Counted from the stretch's first letter, positions 1 through 13,515 are shown. The stretch is 64,000 nucleotides of DNA from Hymenolepis diminuta (GCA_900708905.1 CAADRB010000018.1:1847776-1911775), one strand, 5' to 3'. Numbers and translations are program-made. Notes: generated by a model from the sequence alone, not told the origin.

Positions 1-59
1 AAAATTAATGTCTTTTTCTTCTCTTATAGATGAACCTCGTTTGTAGAGAATATAGACAT

Positions 60-320
60 GGTCTCCAGCATCCTCTTATCTGTTGTCATTTTAAAGGATC
101 GAAAAATGTGTCCTTAGTGTGAGGCCACATGATAAACTCCATTTGAGACACGACATTCGGAATACGATTGACATCTGTCATCATGCCTATTCCGTTAATT
201 TATTAAACAATTGTAATTGACGGAATATACTTAGATATGATAATGTCGTGATCTGTTTTGTCTGGATCTTCTGGGTTGTATGTATAATTCTCATTAAGTT
301 TCATGTATTCTGTATGTTAC
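60..320 (+). repeat. Dispersed repeat E, copy 1 (partner near 9225-9360)
   Basis: ACATGATAAACTCCATTTGA and CTGGATCTTCTGGGTTG with ATAATTCTCATTAAGTTTC correspond to ACATGATAAACTCCCGACTT and CTAGATCTTTTG with TGTTTCTCATTGAGTC near 9230-9350. A strong acceptor-like string ends at position 29, but the sequence after it belongs to the repeat and is not recognisably coding. Confidence 0.45.
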
Positions 321-629
321 TAGAATTTTCCAATCTGCAGTTTAGACAAATTTACTAGAAGTGACCAGTATTCTAAATTCATAAAATGCGATTTTGGTAT
401 TATGCTCAATTAAATTTAACTAGAGCTTCTGAACAGTGTTCATAAGCTTCAAATGTAACTGAACTCAGCCAATCTAACTGAAAAGTTTGTAATATTTCGT
501 TGTACCTAATTCACCAGATCTCGCTCTTCTGGAACAGCCCTCGCTATCACAATTGAAATGGTCAATTCTGCTATTGATTTGCCAGTCTTATTAACCCATC
601 AGTAGTGCAAGTACTTTGTGTTAGAAAAA

Positions 630-795
630 TGTTACATATTCGACGTTCATCGACGCGTAACCGGTGAAGGGAATGGTCGATCGCACCAATTAAATCTAGC
701 CAACAAATGGGAGCTGGTAGAATTTAAATTTCTCACCAAGGGGGCTGCATGATGCTTTTTCTATATTCGAGATGAGTTTTGAAAAACGTCCATGG
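630..795 (+). repeat. SINE-like repeat, copy 1
   Basis: The body shares the family's core: a CGCACCAATTAAATCTAGCC segment, TTTCTCACCA, then a near match to CTCCATGATGCT (here GCTGCATGATGCT), ending ATTCGAGATGAGTTTTGAAA. The tRNA-like head is poorly preserved. Confidence 0.6.
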
Positions 796-2588
796 TGAAT
801 TGGGAGTTATGATCCTTTATTTATGATACAGGCTGAGGCTTCTCCTTCTATTCCATGACGAATTCCTTCAATTATGAGAATTTTCAGCATATATCTAATC
901 TGATATTGGTCAGTGTAACTCTATCCTTCTTCCTCCTAACCTCAAAGCATACAAACCTTCTTTCTCAAAATATAAAATACTATCGATAAGGCAGTGCGTG
1001 ACAGCCTAAGATGCATATAAAGGGAAAAGGAACGCGCGAAGCTCTACATACCTTGTCTACTTGAGATGAAATGAGAAGAGAGGGAGGGAGAGGAAGGTGG
1101 GCAAGTGGGTATCGTTTTTTGTCTTGGTCGAGTGACTTATGACAAGAATGTCTTGCGTGTTATGAATCCCAGTATTCAGACGATATCTGACACAACTATC
1201 TTACATGAAATGTCTTTCTCTTTCCATACCTCTTTCCTCTTCTCATAAAATCATTCATTTTAGGAAGCAAAGAAAACTGATTTGGTAATATTTATAATAT
1301 GCGGTGAATGAAAGTTAGCATTAAGTAGCACCAATCCAGTCTACATGAAGCTATTCTAATAACCTGACGAAGTTAGTCTTTGAGATATCTCCTTACAAAT
1401 ATAACGATCTTTCTCACGGCTAACAATATACAACAGTCTTCTAAATAGGAAGCTTAAAAGTTTAGGTCAGATCATCCTTACATTGTACAAGAGGAAGAAT
1501 GAGAGGAGGGAGAAGAGGTAAGAATTAGAAATTAGGAGGGGATTAGCATCGGCCCTGAGCGAATGAAAATAGGGTTGTGATAAAGATGCACAACAGGGGA
1601 GCTTCAAATGTTTGTTAGATAATCAAACAACAAAAAAATCACCATCAAAGTTGTGCTATCACGAGCGTATGCTAAGAGCGATCTTTTTTAGCTTGAAACC
1701 AAACAGCCCCTATCTAATATGGATGTCAATCTTTACAGAGCTGTAACATTTGGTAAAAAATTATCATATATATTTCTTTGACTATATTAACATTTATTTT
1801 ATTTTTACATCCCTTTAATGTTGAAAATAATGTTTAATTGTTAAATTGTTTATCCAACCTAATAAATAACCTTGTCGAGAGCAGAATTTCCCCGAGGTAA
1901 CTGGATATCGTTACATAAAGTTCTGAAATCATCAAATTTATCTCCCTTTTCCTCTCTTCTGCCATTTTTGGCGTGGAATGGCGGGAATTGGCTGGGAATA
2001 CATTAGTTTTCCATTTTGTAAATGAATACCTTGGTTTTGAAAACAAACATCTAGCACTATTGTCCTTCGTAAGTTGTCAATTCTAAAGTCTATTTGAAAG
2101 AAGTTGCCTAAAATATTTTGATTCATGAAGTTCCTAAGTTTGTCTGATACTCAACATCAAATGAAATCGTCACTTTTCAGAACTGAATTTTCAAGTTTCA
2201 TTTCCCTCTTTCACAATTAAATGTAGCATAAAAACCCATACAACCCCTTTTGCAACTTGTTTCTCCTTGATATGAATCGTAATCGATAAGTCGAATTAAA
2301 CTAACTCTATTTCCTACCTAATGTAATGTGTCAGTTGTGTTATGAAAAAAAGAATCCGATTTCCCTTATTGTTTGTAAAATAGACATTCTTGGATCTTTA
2401 AAACGAACTTCATTCGGGCCGTCGACATTTGAAAAACGACCACAGCATAAACTGCAGCACATGAATTTCGGTTTCCTTTAGGCCTTCTTATTGGAAAGTG
2501 AAATATTTAATCTATAGGTAGAAATTCACGCAGACTTGATCTTTTGACATTGAGAAACATTGATAAAAGGTAATTCTCAATAAAGAAT

Positions 2589-2594
2589 TTTATT
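2589..2594 (-). terminator. Candidate poly(A) signal of the prospero gene
   Basis: AATAAA on the minus strand about 120 bp past the prospero stop codon. It sits in the left arm of a perfect 13-bp inverted repeat (2583-2595 and 2598-2610, loop TG), so AATAAA can be read on both strands. The distance from the stop suits a short 3' UTR; use of the site is inferred. Confidence 0.5.
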
Positions 2595-2715
2595 TTGAAA
2601 TAAAATTCTTCATAAACAACTGGTTTTAACCACAAATATATCTGTAGAATATATAGAACATGTAGCCTGCATGACAGGGGAATAAAAATAGAAAAAAAGA
2701 CAAGCATCTCTGTAA

Positions 2716-5700
2716 TCAGGCTTCCGCCGATAATTGGGAAATCCAAGCGGGGTCCCTGAAGAATTCAGGGATGGGTTGGTCCATCCTAGCAATTATTTTG
2801 TAGATGGGCTTCTTCCAAGATTGTTCGGCGTCTTTTCCTGCCAAAATAGCCATAAAGAACTCTCGTAGAGTCCTTTCAACTACTACTCGAAATTCATCAG
2901 GTACCTAGAAAAAATCGAAATGAAGCGTTGATACTATTTTATAACTTCCTGGAAACCTATATATCTTTATACTTACTTCAATCTGTTGATTACGATTGTA
3001 ATGTTGAACCAGTGTCCTGAAGATTTCACTCTCAGTGGTAACAGCTAACTCAAGTGGATCTCGAATACCTTGACTAATAGCTTGTCTTGCCGTTTTATCT
3101 ATTGTGATGTAGTAGAATTCACTGAAATAAAAAAGAGGAATTAGTTTCTTTGACAGGATAAAAACGCACTTAAGCCATGAAAAAACTAGTCATTTTGTCG
3201 TTAAAACACTTCGCCTTCTCATTTCGATCTTAATGGTGTCCTGTCAGATATATAGTGGTCTTACCTTGTTATTGTTTCCCTCAATAACAAAACGCACTCT
3301 TTTAAATGTGAAAAGACAAATGATAGTTGATTCTTTTCTTCCGCAAATTGAGCAAAAAATCATCCATTTAAATAGTATCTGTAATTTCTAGATGCAGGGT
3401 GCTTTATTCACAAATTCATTGCGTGCATTAAAACGCCTTCCAAAAAGGGGCAATTCTACTTTCGCATGAGTAATTAAATTTCTTCGGGTATAAATCTGCA
3501 AACACCGCTGAGTTTTCCCTCCTCCTTCTATAGCACAAAATGTATTCTTAGTCTTTGCTTGACTTTTACCCGCTTGCCACCTTATAATGCTCGCCTTTCA
3601 TCACAATTAAACCGCTTGAAGATTGGGGTGAGACGGTGAACTGTATACTTATCCCATAAGATGAAATTGCGTGCTATGGCTTTGAATAAATTAAATTCAC
3701 CTTTTACTGAATGGCGCGTTTTTGTCTCCTTGAGATATTTCCAACTCTCTTACTTTTCCAATTCGTAAATAGGATTTTGAAAAAAATACTCACCGAAAAT
3801 TACTAAACCATTTTACGAGTTGAGCAGTGTTATGCTTTTGGAATTCTACGTCGATGAAATACGACCTTAGGAGATTTGAATTGGGATATCTGGTATAGAA
3901 GAACATGAGTTTGGCCTTCCTCAAGTGAACAGGAGTTAAAGTAGTTGTCTGTAATGAAGAAAAGGAATGAAGAGACACGGTTTGTTAAAGATGGTTTGCT
4001 TTTCCCCCAACTTTTTTCTAAACAAGTATACGCATTAAATTGTCCCTTCTAAATCGCCAATCTATTGTTATTCCCTGTTTCTTTGTCACGCAAGAGTGAA
4101 CTCTGTTGTGCTCTATTGCATTTTGTTATTATCGGAGGAAATTTCATCTCTCTTTGTAGGACGGCAACCTGAAAAATTGTGCTGAGGCGTGTTATTATCT
4201 CCTCCTCTTATATATAAGCGACCACTTTCTATGCCATGCTTGACCACATTTCTTATTTAGCTACATCTGTATAGTCTGAGTGCCTACTACCCCTGACCAT
4301 ACTCTCCTTCTCCCCCCTTCTAGGAAGTTGGAAACTCTACGAAGAATAGAGAGGGGAGGGATGTAGGTGAAACGGGAGGGAGGGGGAGGGGGGATGGAAT
4401 AAGTTATCAGGACAATACACAGTACACTTCCATGACTACAAGTCACTTATAAGCAGCAGCAGTAGCTACTCCACCCTCTTTCTTGGGGATGAATTGATAC
4501 TTTTAAGTAAGGGTGAGGAAGAGAGTTAAATGTACATCACCACAAACTTCCTTTGCGGATAACGGGCAGAAAGGAGCACAATGGACTTGTTATTTGTGTT
4601 CCACGGCATAAGCGGGGTACACTAGTCCCATCTCTTCCCTTGGGCCTCATATCTTACCCTCTTCTATTCCCTACCTTTACACCCTTATTTGCCCTAGTTG
4701 TTACAGTTTTCAGACGTCGTTTGAGGACTGAGCTACCTGCAGAAGAGCGGAGTAAACAAGTAAAGGCGAGGAAGGTCTGTTTGTGGGATTTCATAATTAA
4801 CGTAACTTGGTTGGGTGTCTTCTATTCAGTTCTTCTCACAATCGTTTCCACAGAAAAGTAAGCAATCCCAGCGCTGCCACTAAGTTTAAAGTATAATACT
4901 CACCTAAGCCAAATTAAATGACTATTTCCTTGTAAAAATATGTAAGACTATATCACATTGAGTACTTGCTCATACAACATTTGCATAAATATTACTTCAT
5001 TAAGTTCATTTTCTGTGCGTCAGTGTTGCCTGATCAACGTGCATGTTGACAAAACAAGGGATTACATATTTCGATGTCCATCGCTGCACGTCCAGTGAGT
5101 GGAGTGGATGATCACAATGATTAAGTCTAGTTGATAAATAATTTGACGGGAATCGCATGTATCACTAGAATGGCTCCATGATCCTATCGGTCTACATTAG
5201 TTGAGTGTTGAAAAGGACTTTTCGTAAAGGACTTGGGAATTAGGACAGAGGCCAATAATGGCAAATGAATTCGAGTTTCTTGGAGATAGTTCGAGACGAT
5301 ATCTCAAAGAATTCGGAAATTGCTGCTGTTAGTTAGATTTATTTTAAATTAAAGACTCAAATTTCCATAAATTTCTGGATCAAATAGGGGATTTTTAATG
5401 ACTAAATTGTTGCTTCTCTATGGCGTCGGAGAGAATGACAGATAGAATATGCGGACACAACAGCTGAACAGTTCGCCTGTCAGACTGTCGTGGAAGACCC
5501 CACATTAATTTAACTGGATATGACGTGAAAACAAGTTCTATTCAATTCTTGAATTACATCTAACTTGTTAGTGTAATGCTGACAATTTTTAGCATCCTTT
5601 TGTTGTGGTAACACAAATGTCCACTAAACTGAACATAAATGTACAAATTGTATATATGGCTTTACAAAGTGAATCAAGAAGCTCAATATGCTTATTTTAC

Positions 5701-7387
5701 CATAAAAACCAGAAGTCATTATCAATGCACCATCGCTTTGATGTCGAAAGAGAGATTAAAAAGCCCGTCGGTGACATCAAATATTACTGTATCAGTGTAA
5801 CCATGGTAGCCAGTCTCTGATTCAGGCTATGGTCTGATAAGAACGCTTGTTTACCACTGGAAATCTATTTTTGAGAGAGGCTACATATATGTCCCTAAGA
5901 TTTTCATACTTTTCATATAAGGAATTTGCTCTTACCAGTGGGAGAGGGTGTGCAGCGATTGAAGAATGAAGACGAGTGGAACCATCATCAGTGATTGACG
6001 TTGGTATCCGATAGGGTCTTGCATCTCCTCCATAATTCAATATCGATGCCGTATTCGTCACTCTTCGACTACCTATCGATCGATTGCGCCTTATTGGTGC
6101 TGGTTCAGATAATCCAGAAGAGCATGGGGTCGGTATTGGTGATGTATCAGGACACAGAGGGTGAGGTAAAGGGAACTGTGGAGTCCCACTTAAAAATGGG
6201 GGTGGTTGGAAGAATGGCAGGAAGGGATTGGTTGTTGGAAGCGTCTTGTTAAAAAAACTGGGCCTCTCCGCCGTATTAGATAGTGAAGGCAATGTTAAAG
6301 GAAGCAGGTTTTTAAGGTACTCCATAAATTTTGGGCTGGGATTGAAGGAACATCCAAGCATGTATTTAGCGAACAATGAATCCTCCACTCCAGTTGGAAA
6401 TATTCCACTTGATGATGGCATTTTCTGTGGAGAAAGTCGAGTATCAGTAACCTTTGTTCTCTTTTTTCTCTGCGAAATCAATGAATTCTCAAATCCTTGA
6501 CTGGAATCGAGAAGGGATGGATGGTTACTGCTGTCTTTATCCACAACTAAAGAAAGTGCCTCGGTTTGGTTAGCCGTCGTCGGTTCAACTGGACTACCAA
6601 CGTTTGGTAACAAAAACTATTTAAAGAACAAAAGAGCGATTAAGTAATGCTATGGAATGAACAATCTCAATTCTTTAAAACTTACTGCAAGAGGCTTTTG
6701 TTTACATTTTTCGTTTACATCACTTGAATAAGGGAAAGTATTCGGCAACGGTTTTAAAAATAAAGCCTCAAGAGAATCTGTAAGATCTTGAGAAGGTGGG
6801 TAAAGGAGACCGAACATTTCTCTTGGAATAGAAGGGGAAAATACAGGAGAAGTCATTGCAATATTTGTTTGTGGACCGCAACGCTTCAATTTATCCTCAT
6901 TCGAACTTTTATTTGACTCACCAAACGGCGCTTCTTTCTTGTCCGTATTTTCCTTCGGCTTTTCAATATTTTTTAATAATTTAGCTATTTCTTTTCGCAT
7001 TACTTCCTGCTCCGTTACACTGTGCTTCCCTAAGCTACATATAAACTTCATAATTTCATCTGCCGTACTTCTTCTTGATTCTACTTCCTTCACCTCAGAG
7101 GTACCATCATTTACTCTAACTTGTGCTGAGGCTGATTGTGAATCAATCCTCAATATGTCATCCATGGCATATGAGGATTTATTTGCTCCCTCGGAGGATT
7201 TTATTGACGAATCTTTGAAGGTTGACAGTGAAGAGGTATCAGTAGCTGCATTCGCCTCTAGCGATGAACTGGGAGTCGTGGACTGGGAGCTATCTCTGTG
7301 GTCATCACCTTCATCTGAATTGCATTTTTCCGTTGAAGAGTTTGTATTTGACTCTGTCGAGCATTCGGACATTTCCACAAATTGCAT
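2716..7387 (-). CDS. prospero (Prox family): Prospero/Prox-type homeobox transcription factor, five exons
   Basis: Exons on the minus strand, in order: 7387-6686, 6616-5936, 3948-3794, 3121-2977 and 2904-2716 (TGA at 2718-2716). Introns are 69, 1987, 672 and 72 bp. All have GT-AG ends (donors GTAAGT, GTAAGA, GTGAGT, GTAAGT) and compatible phases, giving about 623 residues. The recognisable part is the C-terminal homeo-prospero domain (about residues 466-615): [19 protein letters not shown], then the recognition helix [14 protein letters not shown] (WFSNF at 508-512), then [17 protein letters not shown] and [17 protein letters not shown]. These match the hallmark segments of Drosophila Prospero and vertebrate Prox1, as known for the family. 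Exons 1-2 (residues 1-461) are Ser/Thr/Pro-rich and probably disordered, with a basic NLS-like patch [13 protein letters not shown] near residues 285-297. The family are nuclear sequence-specific factors controlling neural and cell-fate decisions; that role here is inferred. The ATG at 7387 is the first in frame after an upstream TAA, but an acceptor-like TTTAAAG lies just before it, so an upstream exon is possible. The join of exons 2 and 3 across the long intron is the least certain step. Confidence 0.9.
4374..4393 (+). other. G-quadruplex-type G run in prospero intron
   Basis: GGGAGGGAGGGGGAGGGGGG has four G tracts with single-A loops, fitting the usual G4 pattern on the plus strand (template of the minus-strand gene). 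Folding is inferred, not shown. Confidence 0.7.
5061..5235 (+). repeat. SINE-like repeat, copy 2, in prospero intron 3
   Basis: Carries CAGTGAGTGGAGTGGATGAT, GATTAAGTCTAGTTGATAAA, GGCTCCATGATCCTATC and GTTGAGTGTTGAAAAGGAC in the family order. Orientation is opposite to the host gene. The head is decayed. Confidence 0.6.
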
Positions 7388-10300
7388 TAGTCTAAACTTT
7401 AAAAAAATACATTAGAGTTGGTCAAATGTTGGGAAGGATAGGGCTAGATAGCTGAAATTCTTAAGAAATGAATTAACGGCTTAGCCGGAAGTGCCCCTCA
7501 TTTACTACTGCCAGATGTCTTCGGCTAAGGAAACGAGACTCCGGCAATTAGGTCCTGCATGAGTTTCTCAGGAAGTAATTTTTAAATGCACTATAGAGAC
7601 AGTAGAGGGAGACGAACAGTTCCTTCGCTTGTTGATAAGTATATTGCCTTTTGCTCCTCCTTCTATCCTACTATTTAAACTAGCAGTTGCGAATTAAGAT
7701 ATTTCAAGCTTATCCTCTTTTTATAATTCCCTTGAGATGATATTAAATCGGTACATTCTATTGTGGAAAGATGAAAAGGTAGGTAGGAGAACATGGGTTT
7801 CAGGAGCTATATCTCCAACTTTACCCCTTAAAAGGTGTTATTTAAAGACGATTCTCTGGGGAGAAGTGAAGGGAGGAACCAAGACAAGATTGTTTGGACT
7901 TGTAACAAGGTATTGTGTAGTACTGATGGCTTTACCGCCTCCGTCTCTAATTAAATCCCATGGGAAGATAGTGGCCGATAAGTTAGAGTAGAAGAGGGTT
8001 GGCAAAGGAGATTGATTTGTAATAAAAAGTTTAAAATATTCCCGAGTGAGATACCTCTATTAGGTGTACTTAGAGGAGCTTAGATCCTAATTGTCCCAGA
8101 AAATACAACAAATAGTTTAATATCTTAAAAACAAAAATACCACTTACACCCAAATTAATCTCAAAAGAGCCAAAAAGGCATCAAAATACTCTAAAAGAGC
8201 AAATAAGATTTTTACTCGTTTGTATTTTCAAAACCTAGTAATAAGTTAACCAAGGGAACTAAATTGTTCTCTAGTATTAATTGCCGCTTCTCCAGGTAAA
8301 AAGAGGGGTATTAAACAATGCTCAATTTGAACGTTTAAGAGATCTGGGATTGCAAATGTGGTGTGTTATAGATGGCGACCACAATGGTTAAATATGGCCA
8401 AAGGAGGGTGTAGAAAATGAGCTCCTCAAATAGAGGGACACCAAGATCCCTTTCTTCTATTTAAGTTAAATGTTTTTGGCACTTTAGAAACCCAAAACGT
8501 TTATATTTGAGATATTTCTAATTAAAATTTCTTCGAGAGGTGGAATCTAACATCGAAAAACTAAAATTACTTATTCTATTTCAGAACTAAGTGGAAGTTT
8601 AGAGTGAGACGGTATCGCATTCTATCGAGATCTGTCAATCTGGCGGGAAATCCTGGGAAGATAGAGGAAACTGCTATCTCTATATTGTCATCTTACCGAC
8701 GCTCGTAGAAAAGAAAATTTAAACTTTCGATGAAATCTGGGTAAATAAATTGTGCGTTTAAAGAGATGAGACTGTATGCGTTTGGGGAGAGGGGATACGA
8801 GCTGTAGCAGGGAGAGATTGCAACCGATGCCACCCAACCGCAAAAAAGAGGGGAGAGGGAGGAAGGAGATATAATCTTGAGAATAGGCGAATTCGTGAGA
8901 ACATCAATCAGGAGCGACTTCAGAATTACTCGAAGTGCTCCAGTAATCACCAAAAGAGAAGTGGCGATTTCCCCTCCTCCTTCCCCCAAAAAAAATTTCT
9001 CTTAAATGTACGTCTTTGAGATTTCTTGCTAATATTGCGTCGCCACTTATTCAATAGAAGAAGAAGCAGCGTAAGTTCGTCACGGCAATCGAAAAAAGGA
9101 AAAACAACGACCAGGCTACTATCTTGTTAGATGCCGAATACACATCAGCATAATTAAGGATTGCCGCACTGGAGAAGGTCTTCAATGTAAATTGATTATG
9201 TGGTATCTAGGTTCTCAGAGTCTCTCTACATGATAAACTCCCGACTTGAGTATGATTGACTTTTGCTTACTGTTAAGTGTCTCGCATTTGTTTGTCTAAG
9301 GTGATCTTGTAGGATCATCTAGATCTTTTGTACCTGTTTCTCATTGAGTCAAATACAGGAATATCTATAAAAATGCCAGAAATCCGATTATTTCAATTAA
9401 TGTCTTAAGAAGATAACATTCGCGTATGGATTAAAAGTAAATATGCTAAATCTCTAATAGCATCACTAATATGTAATATTCAAATGTTCACACTCTTAGT
9501 GAGAGTGCATTTTCCATTTACGGAAATAGCTGTCGGCAAAAAGTAGGGATACTTGGTGTGACCGGAATCTCTTCAGAAGGACCATTCCTCCCCACTCCCT
9601 TCTCTCTCTCTCCCTCTCAGAACTGCGCATTAAGAAGAATAAGAGGGGGAGTGCATTTCTAAGGCCCCTATGATTGGAGATTGTGCAGTAGCAGTAAGAG
9701 GAGGCGTTACTACCTACCTCCTAATAGGTGGCTCCGTTATAATCTCTCCTCCCCTTCCCTTCTCACCCTTGTATCCGGTGATGACATGGGATACCAGCCT
9801 GCCTAGGAGCAAAGGGGAACAGACTGGGTGGGTAGAAGGGTGTGAACTGCCTTTTATCGTTATCCTGAGGAGAGGTGTGTCGTTCGCGGAAGTTAGAAGT
9901 AAAGCTTCTGTGAGCCCCTTTCTCCTAGCCCTGGGTGACAGGCAACTTCCGTTTCTCTGGGCTCTCTCGCACACCCTTACAACCTGAGCCCTTACAATCG
10001 CGTGAAGAGGGAGGTGTGATGGGTTGAAACATTTAAGCCAACAAAAAAAAGCCTTTTAACTACTTAGATTATACATTTGTTGAAGCCACACCGGGTAATT
10101 TACTTGTTATAAATGATGGTAAAGGTAAACAAGAGAAAATGTTTGCTAATATGCAATTAACATTGAGAGATTGAACTTATAAATGAAGCAATCGTGCAAC
10201 TTGACCTCATCTGTCAATGTAAATCGGTAAGTGATTTCTAACATTGATGTTAAAAGAAGATAGACTTTTATTTTCCTAAATCCTTCATTTGATCTACTCA

Positions 10301-12448
10301 GATGTTGTGAATTCTGACGCGGCATTTAATGACCATATAGACAATTATGAATTTGAAGCCATTTGGTAAGCATCGAGTAAATAGGATGACCTTCCACGAC
10401 ATCACCCGAATTTGGGTATTATTTTCCATCATTTTTTCTTCCCATACTCTAGGGGAGTATTTTCACTTCTTACGTAAGCAGATTAAAATGTAATAATCGC
10501 CGAACAGTTGGTTCAGATTGAGAAACCAAGAGAAAATTCCGAAATGAAAAATATCTCTGATAAAGTTGTCTTCTCAGATAAATTTTATTAAAAACGTTAT
10601 AAAATGCCCAAGGATGAGTTTAAATGAGAACTGTTTAAAAATTATTGTAAATCATACTTCATAAGAGAGCCCTTAAGATGTAATTAAGAAAGAAATCGGT
10701 AAAAACAAACGATCTTGGATTTCGATAAAGTAAAATAGGACACCTGGTTGAGTAGCATAGACACAAAGGAACTCGGTAAGCAACTTACCGTTACTTATGC
10801 AGGATACTGGCAGAGTATAACATGGACCTAACATAATCTAAATCTTGTAGATATCGGTCATGTTATGGTCAGAATAAAATTGTGAGAACGAAAACCTGAA
10901 TCATGAGAATTAAAGAGAGCCAATGTGAAAAAGGTAAAATTATGAAAGTTAATGGGGCACTTACGATGATGTATAGCGGTCAACACAGCTGCTTAACATG
11001 AAACAAAGTGGTTCTCCACCGTTATTCTTCATTTATTTATACAGAGGACAGCAGCCAATCAAAACGCTAATTTTTCCGAACGCAGTAAGTAATGAGAATT
11101 GTAGTGGGGTAGACAGGTATGAAATTTCCATTCAGAGAGGGGGGACTCAACGTGTACTCTGCGACCACATGCCCACATTCTTTTACATCATTATCTCATT
11201 TTAATACAAAATTTGTTTTAAAAATAATTAATTTACTCAAAGACATTTACCAATAGGCAATCAATCTGAACGTTTAATGATGATTGGATATAATTCAGCC
11301 AATAAGAAAATTGTAACTGAAGTCATTACGATTTTTCATCACAAATTAATGAATTTCTATCAGTCATAATTTTAGAAAAACCTAAATCTCAATGGTTTTT
11401 AATGACCATGAAGTTCGAATTGAGCAAGTTTGAGTTTTTCTGGTAATTTTTAACCTCGGATATCTCTTTTTTAGACCACGTAACAATTTGACTGATCGTG
11501 AGACAAGACAATTACTCAATAATTATGATCTGATCATTCAGTGGGCGTTAAGATAGTCAAGTATATGAATGAATACTAGAAGGACCCGCAACGTTTCCTT
11601 GACTTATTACTATATCTATGCCTAATCACCCTTTGTGGTATATATAAATGACGCATATTAAGCGCTGATCATAATATGTGAATGGATTGATGAAGGAGCC
11701 CCAAGGTAGTGAGATAATGAAGGGTTTAATATAAAATTCTGTTCAGCCTGTTTGATTGAGGTACTGTCTATACCCATATTTCAAGCTCCAACATTTTTCA
11801 AAGACGAGTCTTTGCATTCATATCAGATTGAAAGTTGTTAAATGACCATTTTATGTTAAATACCAGCCTTAAGTTAGGACAACAGATGGCAGAAGCCAAC
11901 TTGCATTATTGTATTCGTTGATCAGTATCGAAACGAAAATGGGTTTGATCAAGTCCGTACCAGTGGAAAATTTCATTGATCGGAATGATTGCTGAAATTC
12001 AACCATTTTAACTGGAGCAGTTCGGATGAATACTTTCTTCCAAAATCATACGAATAAGAATTGGATGTAGTAATAAGAGAGGGCAAATGAGTGCAAATAT
12101 TAGCTGAAGAAAATCAATTGACATTTACTGAAATTTCACTTACTTAATTCAAAACCTAGAATTCAGCAGACGTTTTAAAATATCCCAGACAGAAGGATCC
12201 AAAGCATGAAATGAGCTATGTAGGAATCTTGGTCTTAAAGCTGTGATCTCCAATTTACCTTTCTCCCATCCTTAGTTAACTGTACATTGAAGACTATGTG
12301 TCTCCTACTCAAATGCGATTTGAATATATTAAATCTAAATACTTAATTCCACTGATCTCTCCTTTTGTAATTAAGACATCTTTATACACATTTAAAACGA
12401 TCGATTTGGTCCTCCGGTCTACTTTGTTATTCATACCCGAATAGTTGC

Positions 12449-12464
12449 GTGTGTGTGTGTGTGT
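12449..12464. repeat. (GT)8 microsatellite
   Basis: Uninterrupted GT dinucleotides in otherwise unremarkable AT-rich DNA. Confidence 0.95.
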
Positions 12465-13329
12465 CTGAACGCATAATGCACGCTTCCTTCAATTATTAGA
12501 TTTGAATTGTGAACAACATTATCATGAAATTTCCTTGGTTCGTTAAAAAAACCGGAAATTCTTAATTCGAATTAAGCTTATGCATCTTAGTTAATCCCTT
12601 CTCGATGTCAGAAAGAAACCCTTGTTTATCACATTCGTAATTATATAATGTATATTCTCCATCTCTCCTCCTAGTGCGTCAGTTTTTATGTCTCTACTTG
12701 CACGTTTTATCATAATCAAGTATTTTAGTTGAGGTCGAGATGAAAATGCATTCTTGATCAAATGGAAAACCAAATCGAGGATAATAAAGATCATATCTGA
12801 GGTGTCGCCTGAAAATTATGCTTTGATCATTAAATAATCTTTAAGACAGTCGAGCATACGAATAGACGCTGATTCGCCCTTGGAGTTCACTTATTTCATT
12901 ACTATTCCTAATTCCAGTCACAATTTCTGAGTTTTATAGACGATTCATCCCGCTAAATAAAGAACCAGTAAATAAAGGTGATATTTTAGTGGATTTCATT
13001 TAAATTTCTTTTCGTCCTACTTTTTTAAAACTATATTAGTGCTCATATTTTCCGAATTTTCCCCTGTCGTTTACTGTGCGTTAATTATTTTTTAAAGACA
13101 ATTTTTATACCGCTTTAAATGTTGATATTAGGACATGTTTATATAACAGCTTTAAGTTAAAGTAGTAAGTTAAGGACAGCTGGTACTGTTGTATTTGTAA
13201 GTCAGGTGATATTTGCTGAAGGGACTACAGACAGACACCGGTCTTTATCAGTTCATTGCAGATGGGATACAGATGTAGAAAACTTTTAATTATAAGAGTT
13301 TTGACTGATTTCGATTGTGTATGTTGGAA

Positions 13330-13515
13330 GTCCGTTAGTCACTGTCCTATGTCGGAGGTGGGGCGCCCATCTAGTGAGTGGAATGGTCAACCACACTGTT
13401 TAAGTGTGGTAGAGGATGGCAAAATTTGAGTCGCTTACCGAAGAGATTCCACTCTCTACCCACGATAAACGTCAAAAAATGTTTTCCTAAACGGGCTTGG
13501 AAGTTGTTATTACTG
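13330..13515 (+). repeat. SINE-like repeat, copy 3
   Basis: Has CATCTAGTGAGTGGAATGG, GTTTAAGTGTGGTAGAGGAT and a tail ending CGGGCTTGGAAGTTGTTAT. It lies at the end of the second unit of a local repeat array, in the same place as copy 4 in the third unit. Confidence 0.5.

Larger units (their letters stand above)
3949..5935 (-). other. Long third intron of the prospero gene (about 2 kb)
   Basis: Between the donor after exon 2 (CTG|GTAAGA) and the acceptor before exon 3 (TTACAG|ACA). It contains a SINE-like copy in the antisense orientation (about 5061-5235), a G-rich run at 4374-4393 (C-rich in the transcript) and GA/CT-rich DNA around 4290-4400. The open frame at 4553-4861 (+) shows no recognisable protein or splice context. 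An additional small coding exon here cannot be excluded, although exons 2 and 3 join in phase without one. Confidence 0.6.

Noticed and set aside
4553..4861. 102-codon plus-strand open frame inside prospero intron 3
   Set aside because: No recognisable domain and no promoter or splice context; chance is sufficient.
6939..7415. 158-codon plus-strand open frame opposite prospero exon 1
   Set aside because: Antisense shadow of a serine-rich coding exon; the minus-strand frame has consistent splicing into the conserved domain.
9670..9987. 105-codon plus-strand open frame with an overlapping minus-strand frame
   Set aside because: Both lie in a GC-richer, compositionally biased island that lacks stops by composition. 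No domain, splice sites or repeats of protein character are visible.
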